A DNA stretch of 64,000 nt from Natribaculum breve. GTDB taxonomy: Archaea; Halobacteriota; Halobacteria; Halobacteriales; Natrialbaceae. Location: positions 434,001 to 498,000 of the forward strand of contig NZ_CP095391.1 of the NCBI RefSeq assembly GCF_023008585.1. Reading direction: 5' to 3'. The position numbers and the translations under genes are program-made. The stretch's first letter is position 1. Each line of letters starts with the position of its first letter. Under the pieces are notes generated by a model. It was not told where the DNA came from and made no database searches. It saw nothing but the letters and a program-made list of their open reading frames with translations. Below are positions 53,056 to 62,667 of this stretch, piece by piece.

Positions 53056-53459
53056 TGCATCCTTAGTTACGAGAGTGTAAAGTATAGTTCTGTCTAAGCA
53101 AGAATTTTCTTCGGGTACTTTTGTGGCTGGCCCAGTATTAGCAATATTTTCCGTGGCAACTGTGAGGTCTTTCGCTCGGCTGCCGACGCCAGGGGCTGTC
53201 GACCGGCGGTTGCCGCTGTGAGACACAGCTAGTCTCGCCCGCCGACTCGAGTGACTCGACACAAAAGCTGTCCCTACTTTCAGGCGTCCGCCGTATCTCG
53301 ACTGCAATGTCGACAGTCGACGGAATCTGAGCGATGGCTTGCTGGCTTCGGACAGTGTGGCTCAGAGCAGATTCGTCGAGGCGACGGCGACGTCGGGCCT
53401 TTTCTCGATCAGAAAAAACGGATCGCTTTTCATATCCCCGGCAGAACGAACGGTCATCA
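53056..53459. other. Intergenic region with divergent promoters
   Basis: No gene supported. Holds the peroxiredoxin promoter and, at about 53428-53436, TTTTCATAT, which is about 27 bases before the GTG at 53460 and suggests a leaderless start for the HTH gene. Confidence 0.4.
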
Positions 53460-53807
53460 GTGAGTGAGGAGTGCGATCTCTCGACGGTGCTCGCTATTCT
53501 CGACGACGAGTACGCACGGTCGATCCTCACCGAAACGAGCGTCGAACCCATGTCTGCCAGTACACTGAGCGAGCGGTGTGACGCGTCCTTGCCGACGATT
53601 TATCGGCGAATCGACCGGCTCAAGGAGTGTCAGCTCGTCACTGAAGAGACCGAACTCGCACCGGACGGGAATCACTACAGCGTCTACAGCGCGAACCTCG
53701 ATCGACTGGAACTCTCGCTCGGGGACGGAGAGTTTGCGTTCGAACTATCGTATCGTGAACAAGACGTCGCCGACAAGTTCACCGACATGTGGGAGGGGAT
53801 GCGATGA
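53460..53807 (+). CDS. Winged-helix (ArsR-like) transcriptional regulator
   Basis: 115 aa from a GTG start placed by a TATA element. LSTVLAILDDEYARSILTET, MSASTLSERCDASLPTIYRR and IDRLKECQLVTEETELAPDG form a winged helix, followed by YSVYSANLDRLELSL. Overlaps the next gene (ATGA). Paired with a small membrane protein, a common haloarchaeal arrangement; it may sense a membrane or redox signal. Confidence 0.85.
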   Translation: MSEECDLSTVLAILDDEYARSILTETSVEPMSASTLSERCDASLPTIYRRIDRLKECQLVTEETELAPDGNHYSVYSANLDRLELSLGDGEFAFELSYREQDVADKFTDMWEGMR

Positions 53808-54115
53808 GCCAGGGCGTCGTTCGTCTCGACGAGGCCACGATGTTCGAGCTGTTGACCGTGGTGAGTCTCTTTCTCGTCGCCCTTCTCGGGACGATCATCG
53901 CCTACCAGGCGTACCGTGGCTATCGGCGAAACGACGCAACGTCGATGCTCTATCTGGCGATCGGGTTACTCTTGCTCACCCTGTGTCCGTTTCTGATCAA
54001 CGTCACGATCACCACGCTCGTCGCTCCAGATCGGGTCGTCATCGTCTTCCTCGAGAACGTGAGTCGGCTGCTCGGACTGCTCGTGATCATGTACTCGCTT
54101 TACGGCCGCCACTGA
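53804..54115 (+). CDS. Small membrane protein, DUF7521-like, coupled to the HTH regulator
   Basis: 103 aa with three hydrophobic helices (MFELLTVVSLFLVALLGTII, SMLYLAIGLLLLTLCPFLIN, RLLGLLVIMYSLYG). The start overlaps the regulator stop by four bases. This two-gene unit recurs in haloarchaea; function unknown. Confidence 0.75.
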   Translation: MSQGVVRLDEATMFELLTVVSLFLVALLGTIIAYQAYRGYRRNDATSMLYLAIGLLLLTLCPFLINVTITTLVAPDRVVIVFLENVSRLLGLLVIMYSLYGRH

Positions 54116-54570
54116 CCTCGCGTTTCGTCTGTCGCGTCACTCGCCGTCGCTCGCCGTCGCTCGTCAAAGCGTAATAAACCGGTTCCGAACCAGTTGCCGA
54201 ATCACCGTCAGGTGGGCCGAACGTCGCGGGGACCAACCGCGTGTCGACGTTCGCGAGTAAACTCGCGGAATCAGGTAGCGACGGTGAACGGTCGTCGGGC
54301 GACGATGCCCGCGTTCGGAGACCGTTCGGGGTTGTCAGAGGCAGGGAACGACCGGGCCACAGTGGCCGCCGGTGCTCCCTGACTGTCCCGTCTCACCGGA
54401 CTGTAATAATCCCGTGAGGGTAGTTTCTGAGTCTGAAAAGACGCTGTCGACCGCCCGATCTGGAAACACGTCACAATATACACCTCATCGTACCGGCAAT
54501 CTGTACTCGAATGCAAATCGTAGCGGAAACCAAAGGTGTATGTTGGCCTCGTCGCTTCAAATGAAATAGG
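54116..54570. other. Gene-free region upstream of proC
   Basis: No supported gene. CTCGCCGTCGCTCGCCGTCG at about 54136 is a short direct repeat of CTCGCCGTCG. The proC promoter probably lies at 54480-54560, which is AT-richer. Confidence 0.35.
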
Positions 54571-55356
54571 ATGACTGATGTGAGCGTTATTGGGTGCGGA
54601 AACATGGGGGGTGCCCTCCTGAAGGGCCTCTCCAGGGCCGGAAATCACACGCTGACGGCGTGCGATCTGGACCCGGACGCGCTCGAGTCGGTAGCCGAGT
54701 ACTGTACGACGACGACGTCGGACCCCGACGTCGCGGCGGAGGCCGACGTCGTGGTCGTCGCCGTCAAGCCCGACATCGTCGGCGCCGTCCTCGAGGACCT
54801 CGATCTGTCGGCAGAGCAGACGCTGGTTTCGATCGCCGCGGGCGTCTCGACCGACTTCCTCGAGGAGCGAACCGACGCGACGGTCGTTCGGGTCATGCCG
54901 AACCTCGCGGCCGAGACGGGCAACATGGCGGCGGCCGTAACCGAGCACAGCGTCGACGACGACGTCAGGGAACTGCTGGACGACGTCGGCGAGTTCGTCG
55001 AGATCGACGAGGCGCAGATGGACGTCGCGACGGCGGTCAACGGCAGCGGCCCCGCGTTCGTGTTCTATCTCTTGGACGCGATGAAGCAGGCTGGCGTCGA
55101 GGGCGGTCTCGACGACGAACAGGCCGAGACGCTGGCAGCACAGACGTTCAAGGGGGCTGCCGAGACGGTGTTGCGGTCCGACGAGAGCGTCGACGACCTG
55201 ATCGACGCCGTCTGTTCACCGAAGGGGACGACCATCGAAGGAATGGAAGTGCTGTGGGACAGCGACGTCGACGAGGTGATCGTCGACGCGGTGGCCGCAG
55301 CCGAAGAGCGTTCGAAGGAACTGTCGACCGACGTCGGGGCTGTCACGAATGAGTAA
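54571..55356 (+). CDS. proC: Pyrroline-5-carboxylate reductase
   Basis: 261 aa. Rossmann NADPH site VSVIGCGNMGGALLKGLSRA; the substrate region ATAVNGSGPAFVFYLLDAMK and the C-terminal CSPKGTTIEGMEVLW are ProC signatures. Catalyses the last step of proline synthesis. First gene of proC-proB-proA with 8-base overlaps between genes, so all three steps from glutamate to proline are made from one mRNA. Confidence 0.96.
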   Translation: MTDVSVIGCGNMGGALLKGLSRAGNHTLTACDLDPDALESVAEYCTTTTSDPDVAAEADVVVVAVKPDIVGAVLEDLDLSAEQTLVSIAAGVSTDFLEERTDATVVRVMPNLAAETGNMAAAVTEHSVDDDVRELLDDVGEFVEIDEAQMDVATAVNGSGPAFVFYLLDAMKQAGVEGGLDDEQAETLAAQTFKGAAETVLRSDESVDDLIDAVCSPKGTTIEGMEVLWDSDVDEVIVDAVAAAEERSKELSTDVGAVTNE

Positions 55357-56188
55357 GGCGACCGAAATCGAACCCGAGGAAGCCGAGAAGGCGAGACAGC
55401 TCGCGGCCGACGCCGAGCGCGTGATCGTCAAGGCCGGGACGAACTCGCTGACCGACGCCGAGTCGAACCTCGACGACGACAAACTCGACAAACTCGTCGA
55501 CGACATCGCCGACCTCCTCGAGCAGGACAAAGACGTGATCCTCGTCTCCTCGGGCGCGGTCGGCGCTGGAAAGGGCCGGGTCGGCTACACCGGCGAGACC
55601 GTCGAGGAATCGCAGGCGCTGTCGACCGTCGGCCAGAGCCACCTGATGCGACGGTACACGGAGAGTTTCGAGCGCTACGACAGGAAAGTCGCCCAGATCC
55701 TGCTGAGCCGGCACGACCTCGAGAACCCCGAGCGCTTTACGAACTTCCGGAACACGATCGAGACGTTACTCGAGTGGGACGTCGTCCCGATCATCAACGA
55801 AAACGACGCCATCGCGACCGAGGAGATCCGGATCGGCGACAACGACATGCTCTCGTCGTCGGTCGCTATCGGGATCGACGTCGACCTGCTGGTCACGCTC
55901 ACCGACGTCGGTGGGGTGTACACCGGCAATCCGAAAGAAGACCCCGAGGCAGAGCGCATCGAAGCCGTCGGGCGTAACTACGACGAGGTCCAGGCGATCA
56001 TCGACGAGAGTTCGACCGCCGAGTTCGGCGGCATCCAGACGAAAGTTCAGGGGGCACGCGACGCAAGCGAGCACGGCATCCCCGCCGTCATCGCCAGGTC
56101 GACGGAGGACGACATCCTGGAGAAAATCGCTGCTGCCAAACCGGTGGGAACCGTATTCGTCCCTATCAACGGTGTCATCGATGACTGA
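55349..56188 (+). CDS. proB: Glutamate 5-kinase
   Basis: 279 aa amino-acid kinase fold: RVIVKAGTNSLTD, VILVSSGAVGAGKGRVGY, VPIINENDAI and LLVTLTDVGGVYTGNP. The C-terminal PUA domain found in E. coli ProB is missing, as in other short archaeal forms. Phosphorylates glutamate for ProA. Overlaps proC and proA. Confidence 0.96.
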   Translation: MSKATEIEPEEAEKARQLAADAERVIVKAGTNSLTDAESNLDDDKLDKLVDDIADLLEQDKDVILVSSGAVGAGKGRVGYTGETVEESQALSTVGQSHLMRRYTESFERYDRKVAQILLSRHDLENPERFTNFRNTIETLLEWDVVPIINENDAIATEEIRIGDNDMLSSSVAIGIDVDLLVTLTDVGGVYTGNPKEDPEAERIEAVGRNYDEVQAIIDESSTAEFGGIQTKVQGARDASEHGIPAVIARSTEDDILEKIAAAKPVGTVFVPINGVIDD

Positions 56189-57512
56189 GAAAATGACGGA
56201 AGCCAAAGTCGACGAGGCACAGACCGCGGCGCTCGAGCTGGCGAAACTCGACGACGACGAGCGAAGCGCAGCCTTGCACGCGATCGCCGACGCGATCGAC
56301 GAGCGCCACGATGAGATCCTCGAGGCCAACGAGAAAGACGTCACCGAGGGCCAGCGGATGCTCGAGGAGGGCGAGTACACTCAGGCACTCGTCGACCGCC
56401 TGAAGCTCTCGGAGTCGAAACTCGAGAGCATCACCGAGATGGTCCGAAGCGTCGCGGCCCAGGCGGACCCGCTCGGAAAGACGCTCACCTCGCGACGGCT
56501 CGACGAGGACCTCGAACTGTACAAGATCGCCGTCCCGATCGGCGTCATCGGCACGGTCTTCGAGTCCCGACCCGACGCGTTAGTTCAGATCGCCGCGCTC
56601 AGTCTCAAGTCCGGCAACGCCGTCATTCTGAAAGGCGGCAGCGAGGCGAGCCACTCCAACCGGGTGCTCTACGAGATCATCCGGGACGCGACCGCCGAGA
56701 TGCCCGACGGCTGGGCACAGCTCGTCGAGGCTCGCGAAGACGTCAACGCCTTGCTCGAGATGGACGACTCGATCGACCTCCTCATGCCGCGGGGCAGTTC
56801 CGGGTTCGTCAGCTACATCCAGGACAACACGAGCATTCCCGTGCTCGGTCACACCGAGGGCGTATGCCACGTCTACGTCGACGACGACGCCGACCTCGAG
56901 ATGGCCACCGAGATCGCCTACGACGCGAAGGTGCAGTATCCGGCGGTCTGTAACGCCGTCGAGACGCTGCTGGTCCACGAGGACGTCGCCGAGGCGTTCC
57001 TGCCCGAAATCGCCGCCCGCTACGAGGAGGCGGGCGTCGAGATGCGCGGCGACGAGGCCTCGCGGGACGTCGTCGACATGGCGGCGGCGACCGAAGACGA
57101 CTGGTCGACCGAGTACGGCGACCTGATCCTCTCGATCAAGGTCGTCGACTCGCTCGAGGCCGCCGTCGATCACGTCAACGAGTACGGCTCGAAGCACACG
57201 GAGTCGATCGTCACCGACGACGCCGACCGGGCCAGTACCTTCATGCGGAGCATCGACTCGGCGAGCGTCTTCCACAACGCCTCCACGCGCTTTAGCGACG
57301 GCTACCGGTTCGGCCTCGGCGCGGAAGTCGGCATCAGCACCGGGAAGATCCACGCCAGAGGGCCCGTCGGCCTCGAGGGTCTGACGACCTACAAGTACCA
57401 CCTCGAGGGCGACGGACAGCTCGTCGGGACGTACGCCGGCGAGGACGCGAAGCCGTTCCTCCACGAGGAGTTCGAGGGCGACTGGAACCCCGGCCACCTG
57501 TCCGACGAGTAA
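56181..57512 (+). CDS. proA: Glutamate-5-semialdehyde dehydrogenase (gamma-glutamyl phosphate reductase)
   Basis: 443 aa from the ATG at 56181. Aldehyde-dehydrogenase fold with IGVIGTVFESRPDALVQIAA, VILKGGSEASHSN and the catalytic Cys in VQYPAVCNAVETLLVH; GAEVGISTGKIHARGPVGLE is a ProA signature. Reduces glutamyl-5-phosphate using NADPH; its product cyclises to the ProC substrate. Confidence 0.96.
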   Translation: MTEKMTEAKVDEAQTAALELAKLDDDERSAALHAIADAIDERHDEILEANEKDVTEGQRMLEEGEYTQALVDRLKLSESKLESITEMVRSVAAQADPLGKTLTSRRLDEDLELYKIAVPIGVIGTVFESRPDALVQIAALSLKSGNAVILKGGSEASHSNRVLYEIIRDATAEMPDGWAQLVEAREDVNALLEMDDSIDLLMPRGSSGFVSYIQDNTSIPVLGHTEGVCHVYVDDDADLEMATEIAYDAKVQYPAVCNAVETLLVHEDVAEAFLPEIAARYEEAGVEMRGDEASRDVVDMAAATEDDWSTEYGDLILSIKVVDSLEAAVDHVNEYGSKHTESIVTDDADRASTFMRSIDSASVFHNASTRFSDGYRFGLGAEVGISTGKIHARGPVGLEGLTTYKYHLEGDGQLVGTYAGEDAKPFLHEEFEGDWNPGHLSDE

Positions 57513-57592
57513 CGCCTGTCGACGGCGATTCGTCGAACCACTAGTCGTCCCGGAGCGCCGTTCTGACGTTCGGAGGCGGCTTCGTACCGGAT

Positions 57593-57916
57593 TTAGCCGA
57601 ACAGGTCGCCGAGTCCCTCGCCGGAGACCTCCTCTTCTTCCTCCGGTTCCTCTTCCTCCTCGGCTTCTTCCTCCGGCGCTTCTTCTTCTGCCTCCTCGGC
57701 TTCCGCTTCTGCGGGAGCGGCGGGTGCACCCGCGGCCGGGACGGCGGCGGTCTCGATTGCCTCGTCGATGTCGACGTCCTCGAGCGCCGCGACGAGCGCC
57801 CGCACCCTCGCGTCCTCGACTTCGACGTCCGCCGCCTCGAGTATCTCGGTCACGTTCTCCTCGGTCACGTCTCGATCCGCCTCGTGTAAGACCATCGCAG
57901 CGTATACGTACTCCAT
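57593..57916 (-). CDS. rpl12: Archaeal ribosomal protein L12/P1 (acidic stalk)
   Basis: 107 aa from MEYVYAAMVLHEADRDVTEE. The N-terminal dimerisation domain ends VRALVAALEDVDIDEAI, followed by an Ala/Pro hinge, a long Glu-rich stretch and the elongation-factor-binding tail GEGLGDLFG. Normally rpl12 follows rpl11-rpl1-rpl10; here it is alone and convergent with proA, so it may be a second copy. Confidence 0.9.
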   Translation of the reverse strand: MEYVYAAMVLHEADRDVTEENVTEILEAADVEVEDARVRALVAALEDVDIDEAIETAAVPAAGAPAAPAEAEAEEAEEEAPEEEAEEEEEPEEEEEVSGEGLGDLFG

Positions 57917-58137
57917 GGTTCTTCGACCGGATCGATCCAGCGGTGACACGCTCTCACGCGCCCAACCGACGGCCGATCCGGTTCACCGTTCGTCTCCACC
58001 GGGGACGTACATAGACCTTCCAGTCCGAACGGTCGATTGTCTCGATCACCTCGTCACGCCCACGCGAAATCAGCACGTGCTACACACGACAACACTTACC
58101 AACTAGTTCGAAGACGTGTCTATCGGTGCCATACAAC
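57917..58137. other. Intergenic region between L12 and amidase
   Basis: 221 bases holding the divergent promoters of rpl12 and the amidase. No ORF or repeat noted. Confidence 0.3.
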
Positions 58138-59592
58138 ATGGAGGGTAAAACGGCAACGGATCTGGCCGAACGAATCCGACGACGAGACCTCTCGCCGGTC
58201 GACGTCGTCGACGCGACGCTCGAGCGCATCGACGACCGCGACGATCTGAACGCGTTCGTGACCGTCCTCGAGGACGACGCCCGAGAGCGCGCTCGAGAAC
58301 TCGAGGCGGAACTCGACGACGGCGGGCCGGTCGGACCGCTTCACGGCGTGCCGATCGCGATCAAGGACCTCTTCGATTTCAAAGCGGGCGTGCGAAACAC
58401 GATGGGGTCCGTCCCGTTCGCGGACTTCGTCCCGGAGCAGTCGGCGACGTACGTCGAACGGCTGGAAGCGGCCGGCGCGATCGTCGTCGGGAAGACCAAC
58501 ACGCCCGAGATGGGCCACAAGGGGATCACGGACAACGAGGTCGTCGGCCCGACGAGCACCCCGTTCGACCTCGATCGCAACGCTGGCGGCTCCTCCGGCG
58601 GCTCGGCCGCGGCGGTCGCCGACGGGATGGTGCCGATCGCCCAGGGGTCGGACGGCGGCGGCTCGATCCGCATTCCGGCGTCCTTTTGCGGTGTGTACGG
58701 ATTCAAGGCGTCGTTCGGTCGGGTCGCCCAGGCGATCCGACCCGACGCCTTCCTCTCGCATACGCCGTTCATCCACGCCGGCCCGCTCACGCGCACCGTC
58801 GAAGATGCGGCGCTGATGCTCGAGGCCATGGTTGGACCCCATCCGCGGGATCCACTGAGCATCCCCGACGAGGGGACCGACTTCCGGGGCGCGGTCACGC
58901 GCGGCATCGACGACTTCGAGATCGCGTACAGTCCCGACTTCGACGTCTTCCCGATCGACGATCGGGTGCGAGACGTCGTCGACGACGCCGTGAGCGACCT
59001 CGAGGCGACCGGTGCGAACGTCGACGAGGTCGAACTCGGACTCGAGGTCGACCACCGCGAACTCGCCGACCTGTGGCTGCGAGAGATCGGGTCGCTCTAC
59101 CACTCGGCCGTCGAGGGGTTCAAAGCCGACGGCATGGACCTCCTCGCCGACCATCGCGACGAACTGACGCCCGAGTTCGCGTCGCTCTTGGAGGACACGG
59201 CCGACTTGACGATGCTCGATCTCAAACGCGACGATCACGTCCGGACTCGTATTTACGATCACGTCCAGGACGTCTTCGCGGAGTACGACCTGCTCGTCAC
59301 CCCGACGCTCGCGGTGCCGCCCGTCGAGAACGCGGGTCCCGACGAGGGGAGTACGCTCGGTCCGACGGAGATCGACGGGGAAGACGTCGAGCCGCTGATC
59401 GGCTGGTGTCTCACGCATCCGATCAACTTCACCGGCCACCCCGCCGCGTCGGTCCCGGCCGGGCTGACGTCCGACGGGCTTCCGGTCGGCCTCCAGCTCG
59501 TCGGTGACCGGTTCGCTGACGAGGACGTGTTCGCGGCCAGTGGTGCCATCGAACGCGTTCGTCCCTGGGCGGAGACGTACCCGCCGCGGTGA
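58138..59592 (+). CDS. Amidase-signature family hydrolase
   Basis: 484 aa from the ATG at 58138 (an upstream GTG at 58126 is possible). LHGVPIAIKDLFDFKAG holds the catalytic Lys, and RNAGGSSGGSAAAVADGMV with GSDGGGSIRIPASFCG the cis-Ser and Ser of the amidase triad. It is close in pattern to GatA and general amidases; no gatB/gatC partner is here, so a free amide substrate is likely. Confidence 0.9.
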   Translation: MEGKTATDLAERIRRRDLSPVDVVDATLERIDDRDDLNAFVTVLEDDARERARELEAELDDGGPVGPLHGVPIAIKDLFDFKAGVRNTMGSVPFADFVPEQSATYVERLEAAGAIVVGKTNTPEMGHKGITDNEVVGPTSTPFDLDRNAGGSSGGSAAAVADGMVPIAQGSDGGGSIRIPASFCGVYGFKASFGRVAQAIRPDAFLSHTPFIHAGPLTRTVEDAALMLEAMVGPHPRDPLSIPDEGTDFRGAVTRGIDDFEIAYSPDFDVFPIDDRVRDVVDDAVSDLEATGANVDEVELGLEVDHRELADLWLREIGSLYHSAVEGFKADGMDLLADHRDELTPEFASLLEDTADLTMLDLKRDDHVRTRIYDHVQDVFAEYDLLVTPTLAVPPVENAGPDEGSTLGPTEIDGEDVEPLIGWCLTHPINFTGHPAASVPAGLTSDGLPVGLQLVGDRFADEDVFAASGAIERVRPWAETYPPR

Positions 59593-59703
59593 CCGAACGC
59601 GTCGCGTACACGCCAGCCGACCGTCGGTACTGTAGTGATATCTGGTACCAGTACCCACATACTTATGCAACGTCGCGTCGATCTGTCAACCCAGTGAGCC
59701 ACG

Positions 59704-60048
59704 ATGACAACTGAAGCGACCCTGGAACACCACCTCGAGGCGTTCGGCGAACAGGACCTCTCGGCGGTCATGGAAGACTACACCGACGAATCGACGATCG
59801 TGACCAATCAGGGCGTCTTCCGCGGACTCGAGGAGATCGAAGGGCTATTCGAGAACCTGTTCGCGGAGTTCTCCCAGTCCGGAACGACGATGTCCATCGA
59901 CGAACAGCTCGTCGAAGGCGAATTCGGCTACATCGTCTGGAACGCCGAAACGCCGGAGAACGTCTACGAGTTCGCGACCGACACGTTCCACATTCCCGAC
60001 GACGAAATCGTCTTTCAGACGTTCGCCGCCGACATCACGCCGAAGTAG
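59704..60048 (+). CDS. NTF2-like/SnoaL-like small protein
   Basis: 114 aa. HHLEAFGEQDLSAVMEDYTD, TIVTNQGVFRGLEEIEGLFE and FHIPDDEIVFQTFAADI give an NTF2-like cone fold; the pocket residues are not diagnostic. A TATA-like CATACTTATG lies about 45 bases upstream. Function unknown. Confidence 0.8.
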   Translation: MTTEATLEHHLEAFGEQDLSAVMEDYTDESTIVTNQGVFRGLEEIEGLFENLFAEFSQSGTTMSIDEQLVEGEFGYIVWNAETPENVYEFATDTFHIPDDEIVFQTFAADITPK

Positions 60049-60548
60049 CTACCGACGGCAGAAGCGGTGTACCTGCCGGTTACCCCTCGTTCGAATTCCG
60101 TGTGGGGGGTTGTCCGTCTCGACTCGGTGATCGCGTCGCAGGACTCCGAAAACTCGAGGTGGGTGTGAAACAGCCTGATCTGCCTATTACAACTATTCTA
60201 CCTATTCTATCTATTACATCTTGGTTGTCGCAGGACGCCCACAAATCCAGGGCGGGATCGAAACGGCTGCTGAAGTCCGTTCGTCGGGATTTCCGGCTGG
60301 AAGAATCGGACGTGTCCGATGGCAGCCGAGTCGACAGTTGGTATCGCGTCGATGCAGTCTCCAGAGACGCCACGACCGATGTCCGCGCTCTCGGATCGCG
60401 CGACCGGCTTGGCCTCGAGGTCGCTCGAGAGAGCACCGGTCTCGTGGCCCTCAAAAGAGCGCGAGCGCTCGTTTGGAGCTCTCGAGGTCGACGGTTCCGC
60501 TCGGTGATGGACGCCGAAGCGTCTCGAACGGCCTGAGCCCGGAGCGAT
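60049..60548. other. Gene-free region with CTATT-rich tract
   Basis: Between 60180 and 60220 the sequence repeats CTATT/CTATTC units (TGCCTATTACAACTATTCTA then CCTATTCTATCTATTACATC), unlike the GC-rich surroundings. No coding frame with a good start. Confidence 0.4.
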
Positions 60549-61052
60549 TCACGCGGTCACTTCGTCTGCGGCGAAGTGCTCGCGGAGTTTGTCTTCGTCT
60601 TCCGGTGAAAGATTCGTCTCCAGGAGTTCGGGACTGTAGGGTTCGAGTTCGTCGATGACGCGGTCCCGCTGGACGTCACTCACGAGCATGAACAGCGCCG
60701 ACTCACCCGGGTCGATCGTCTCGCCGACTTCTTTGATGAACGAATCGTCGATACCGATGTCGGCGAACTTCCCACCCAACGCGCCGGACACTGCGCCGAC
60801 TGCCATCCCCAGCACAGGTGCAAGGAAGATCAGCCCGATGAGCAGGCCCCAGAACGCACCGCCGAGGGCACCCGTACCGACGAGACTCTGTGCCTGTTTC
60901 ACGTTCGTTTTGCCCTCCTCGTCTCGGACCACGACGGCGGCGTCGTCCATCGTGATTAACTCCTGTTTTTGCAACTCGAAGAGCTTGTCCCGCACCTCGA
61001 GTGCGCCGGACTGATTATCGAACGCCAGTACGATGAGTTTCTTCATTGGCAT
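60549..61052 (-). CDS. DUF1269 family membrane-associated protein
   Basis: 167 aa from MPMKKL (MKKL at 61046 possible). KKLIVLAFDNQSGALEVRDK, a central Gly-rich membrane hairpin GGAFWGLLIGLIFLAPVLGM and DPGESALFMLVSDVQRDRVI are DUF1269 blocks. Function unknown; possibly a stress-related membrane protein. Confidence 0.85.
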   Translation of the reverse strand: MPMKKLIVLAFDNQSGALEVRDKLFELQKQELITMDDAAVVVRDEEGKTNVKQAQSLVGTGALGGAFWGLLIGLIFLAPVLGMAVGAVSGALGGKFADIGIDDSFIKEVGETIDPGESALFMLVSDVQRDRVIDELEPYSPELLETNLSPEDEDKLREHFAADEVTA

Positions 61053-61208
61053 CGCCACGAAAATGCCCACCGAGGACTGAAAAGTAGCTTTCTGGTACTG
61101 ACGGCGAATGTCGTGCCAGCAAACGTATACGGAATCGAATCAGTAGAGGGCAGCCGAGCATATACGGCGTTCGGCGGCTGACTGGCTCGGTCCTAGGGGT
61201 TCAGCGGA

Positions 61209-61692
61209 TCAGGACGATCGCTCCGCTCTCCAGCGATCGATGACGTCGGCGACCGATTCCTCTGGTTTCACGCCGCCGGCGTTCACCGCGAGTCCCGTCG
61301 TTTCGAACATCTGCACAACCTCGGAATCTGCCCCCGCAAAACGGAGGTCGATTCCACGTGAGTCGAGTTTCTGTTGTAGTTCCTCTAACATTTGTGCGGC
61401 CTCGAAGTCGACCGTTGGCGACGACGTGAGATCGAAGACGACCAACTCGACGTCGGCGTCGCGTTTTGCGAGCCGATCGAGGAGGTCGGTCCGAACGGTC
61501 TCTGCGTTCGCGTAGAACACGCCCTCCGAGAACGAGCAACACGATGCCAGCGCCGCCGACGGCCAGCATCTCGGGGTTCGTCTCGTCGAAATGGGTTCCG
61601 ACGTGCCCTATCCGCCCAAAGAACGTTTGTCCGAAGAAGGTGCCGGACGTGCTGCTCTCGATGTCGAACAGTTTGTTGGTTTGAGTCGACAT
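61209..61692 (-). pseudogene. SulP-family sulfate permease, deleted remnant
   Basis: Two pieces: from 61692, LFDIESSTSGTFFGQTFFGR and ETNPEMLAVGGAGIVLLVLG (mid-membrane part of SulP), then after a frame change at about 61525 FYANAETVRTDLLDRLAKRD and DFEAAQMLEELQQKLDSRGI, the STAS domain, ending DRWRAERSS. The first helices and most of the membrane domain are gone, and the remnant starts at the 154-bp element. Confidence 0.75.
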
Positions 61693-61694
61693 TG

Positions 61695-61848
61695 TCTAAA
61701 ATGCAGGCGGGCAAGACCCCTTTCTCAAGGAGCAACGCAGGCCGAAGGCCGAGTAGCGTTAACGAGAGCGAAGCTCTCGTCCGCACGTCAGAACGCGAAG
61801 CGTTCTGAGGACGCAGTAGGGAGGGGATACGCCCACCTACATTTTAGA
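61695..61848. mobile_element. 154-bp inverted-repeat element (MITE-like)
   Basis: Ends TCTAAAATGCAGGCGGGC and, inverted, TCTAAAATGTAGGTGGGC (16 of 18 match). Inside are tandem triloop hairpins, CGAGAGC-GAA-GCTCTCG and CAGAACGC-GAA-GCGTTCTG. It cuts the SulP remnant on one side and precedes the Tat lipoprotein on the other. Confidence 0.65.
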
Positions 61849-61903
61849 TAAACCACAAGATAGTTAATACAGTTGTCCAATCTTTCAGGAGGAATCGAAA
61901 CCC

Positions 61904-62596
61904 ATGCGCCGCCGCCAATTTATCGCCGCCACTGGCATCGGAGCTATCACCGCTCTTGGGGGGTGCCTCGGTAACAAATCACCTCCTCCACGGAGATCGA
62001 GTGTCATATCAGATTTCGAGGTGGGCAACGGCACACTCGTAATCGATTTCGCAACCGACAAGTGGGTTATGTCTCGCTACGATGGAGCCAACCAGTCATC
62101 CGCAATGGCGAGTCCCGTCGGGGTTGCCAGCGCCAAAGGCAGCAGTGGTGGTAGCAGTGGTCGAGGCGCGACCGGTCGCGGAACTGGCGGCTACACCTCT
62201 GCACCACGGACCGGTCACGGACACGCGTGGTACCACGGTGGCGACTACGCCGACGATTGGTACGACGATCACGAAGACGAGGTGACGCAGTATCCTGTCA
62301 CTGTCGTCGCACTCGGTGTTGCCTATCTGGGCAGCACCGACCAGATGAGAGACGAAGCACCAGACGCAGGCGCTATTCCCTGGGACAGGGAGTTTCAAAA
62401 TCCAAGCAAGACCGTCACGTACGATGTCGCCGATCGTCAGGAATCCGCCCAAGCGGGCTGGTACCGCATCGGAGCGAACATTGTCGGCACTGACTCGAAT
62501 CACGACTTCCGCTGGGAGTGTTACGATCTCGAGATTAGTGATACCACCACAGGATTTAATCTCGACGAACGATGGAAGGTGTCGCCACGTATCTGA
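61904..62596 (+). CDS. Tat lipoprotein with Gly/Ser linker, unknown function
   Basis: 230 aa. Signal MRRRQFIAATGIGAITALGG then Cys; GGAGG about 10 bases before the ATG is a strong Shine-Dalgarno, unusual among leaderless neighbours. A Gly/Ser-rich stretch (KGSSGGSSGRGATGRGTGGY) and a His/Asp/Tyr-rich segment (HAWYHGGDYADDWYDDHEDE) precede a beta-rich domain. Probably co-transcribed with the spermidine-synthase-like gene 70 bases downstream. Confidence 0.75.
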   Translation: MRRRQFIAATGIGAITALGGCLGNKSPPPRRSSVISDFEVGNGTLVIDFATDKWVMSRYDGANQSSAMASPVGVASAKGSSGGSSGRGATGRGTGGYTSAPRTGHGHAWYHGGDYADDWYDDHEDEVTQYPVTVVALGVAYLGSTDQMRDEAPDAGAIPWDREFQNPSKTVTYDVADRQESAQAGWYRIGANIVGTDSNHDFRWECYDLEISDTTTGFNLDERWKVSPRI

Positions 62597-62667
62597 ACTG
62601 TGAACAACCACTGCACTTTGTGTGGCCACTGGAGAAGTGCCTGAGCTAACAGCCACCCGCATCCCCA

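Noticed and set aside
54239..54420. Short plus-strand frame starting STFASKLAESGSDGERSSGD
   Set aside because: Looks codon-like for 20 residues, then becomes Arg/Gly-rich with no start context or homology pattern; not enough to call a gene.
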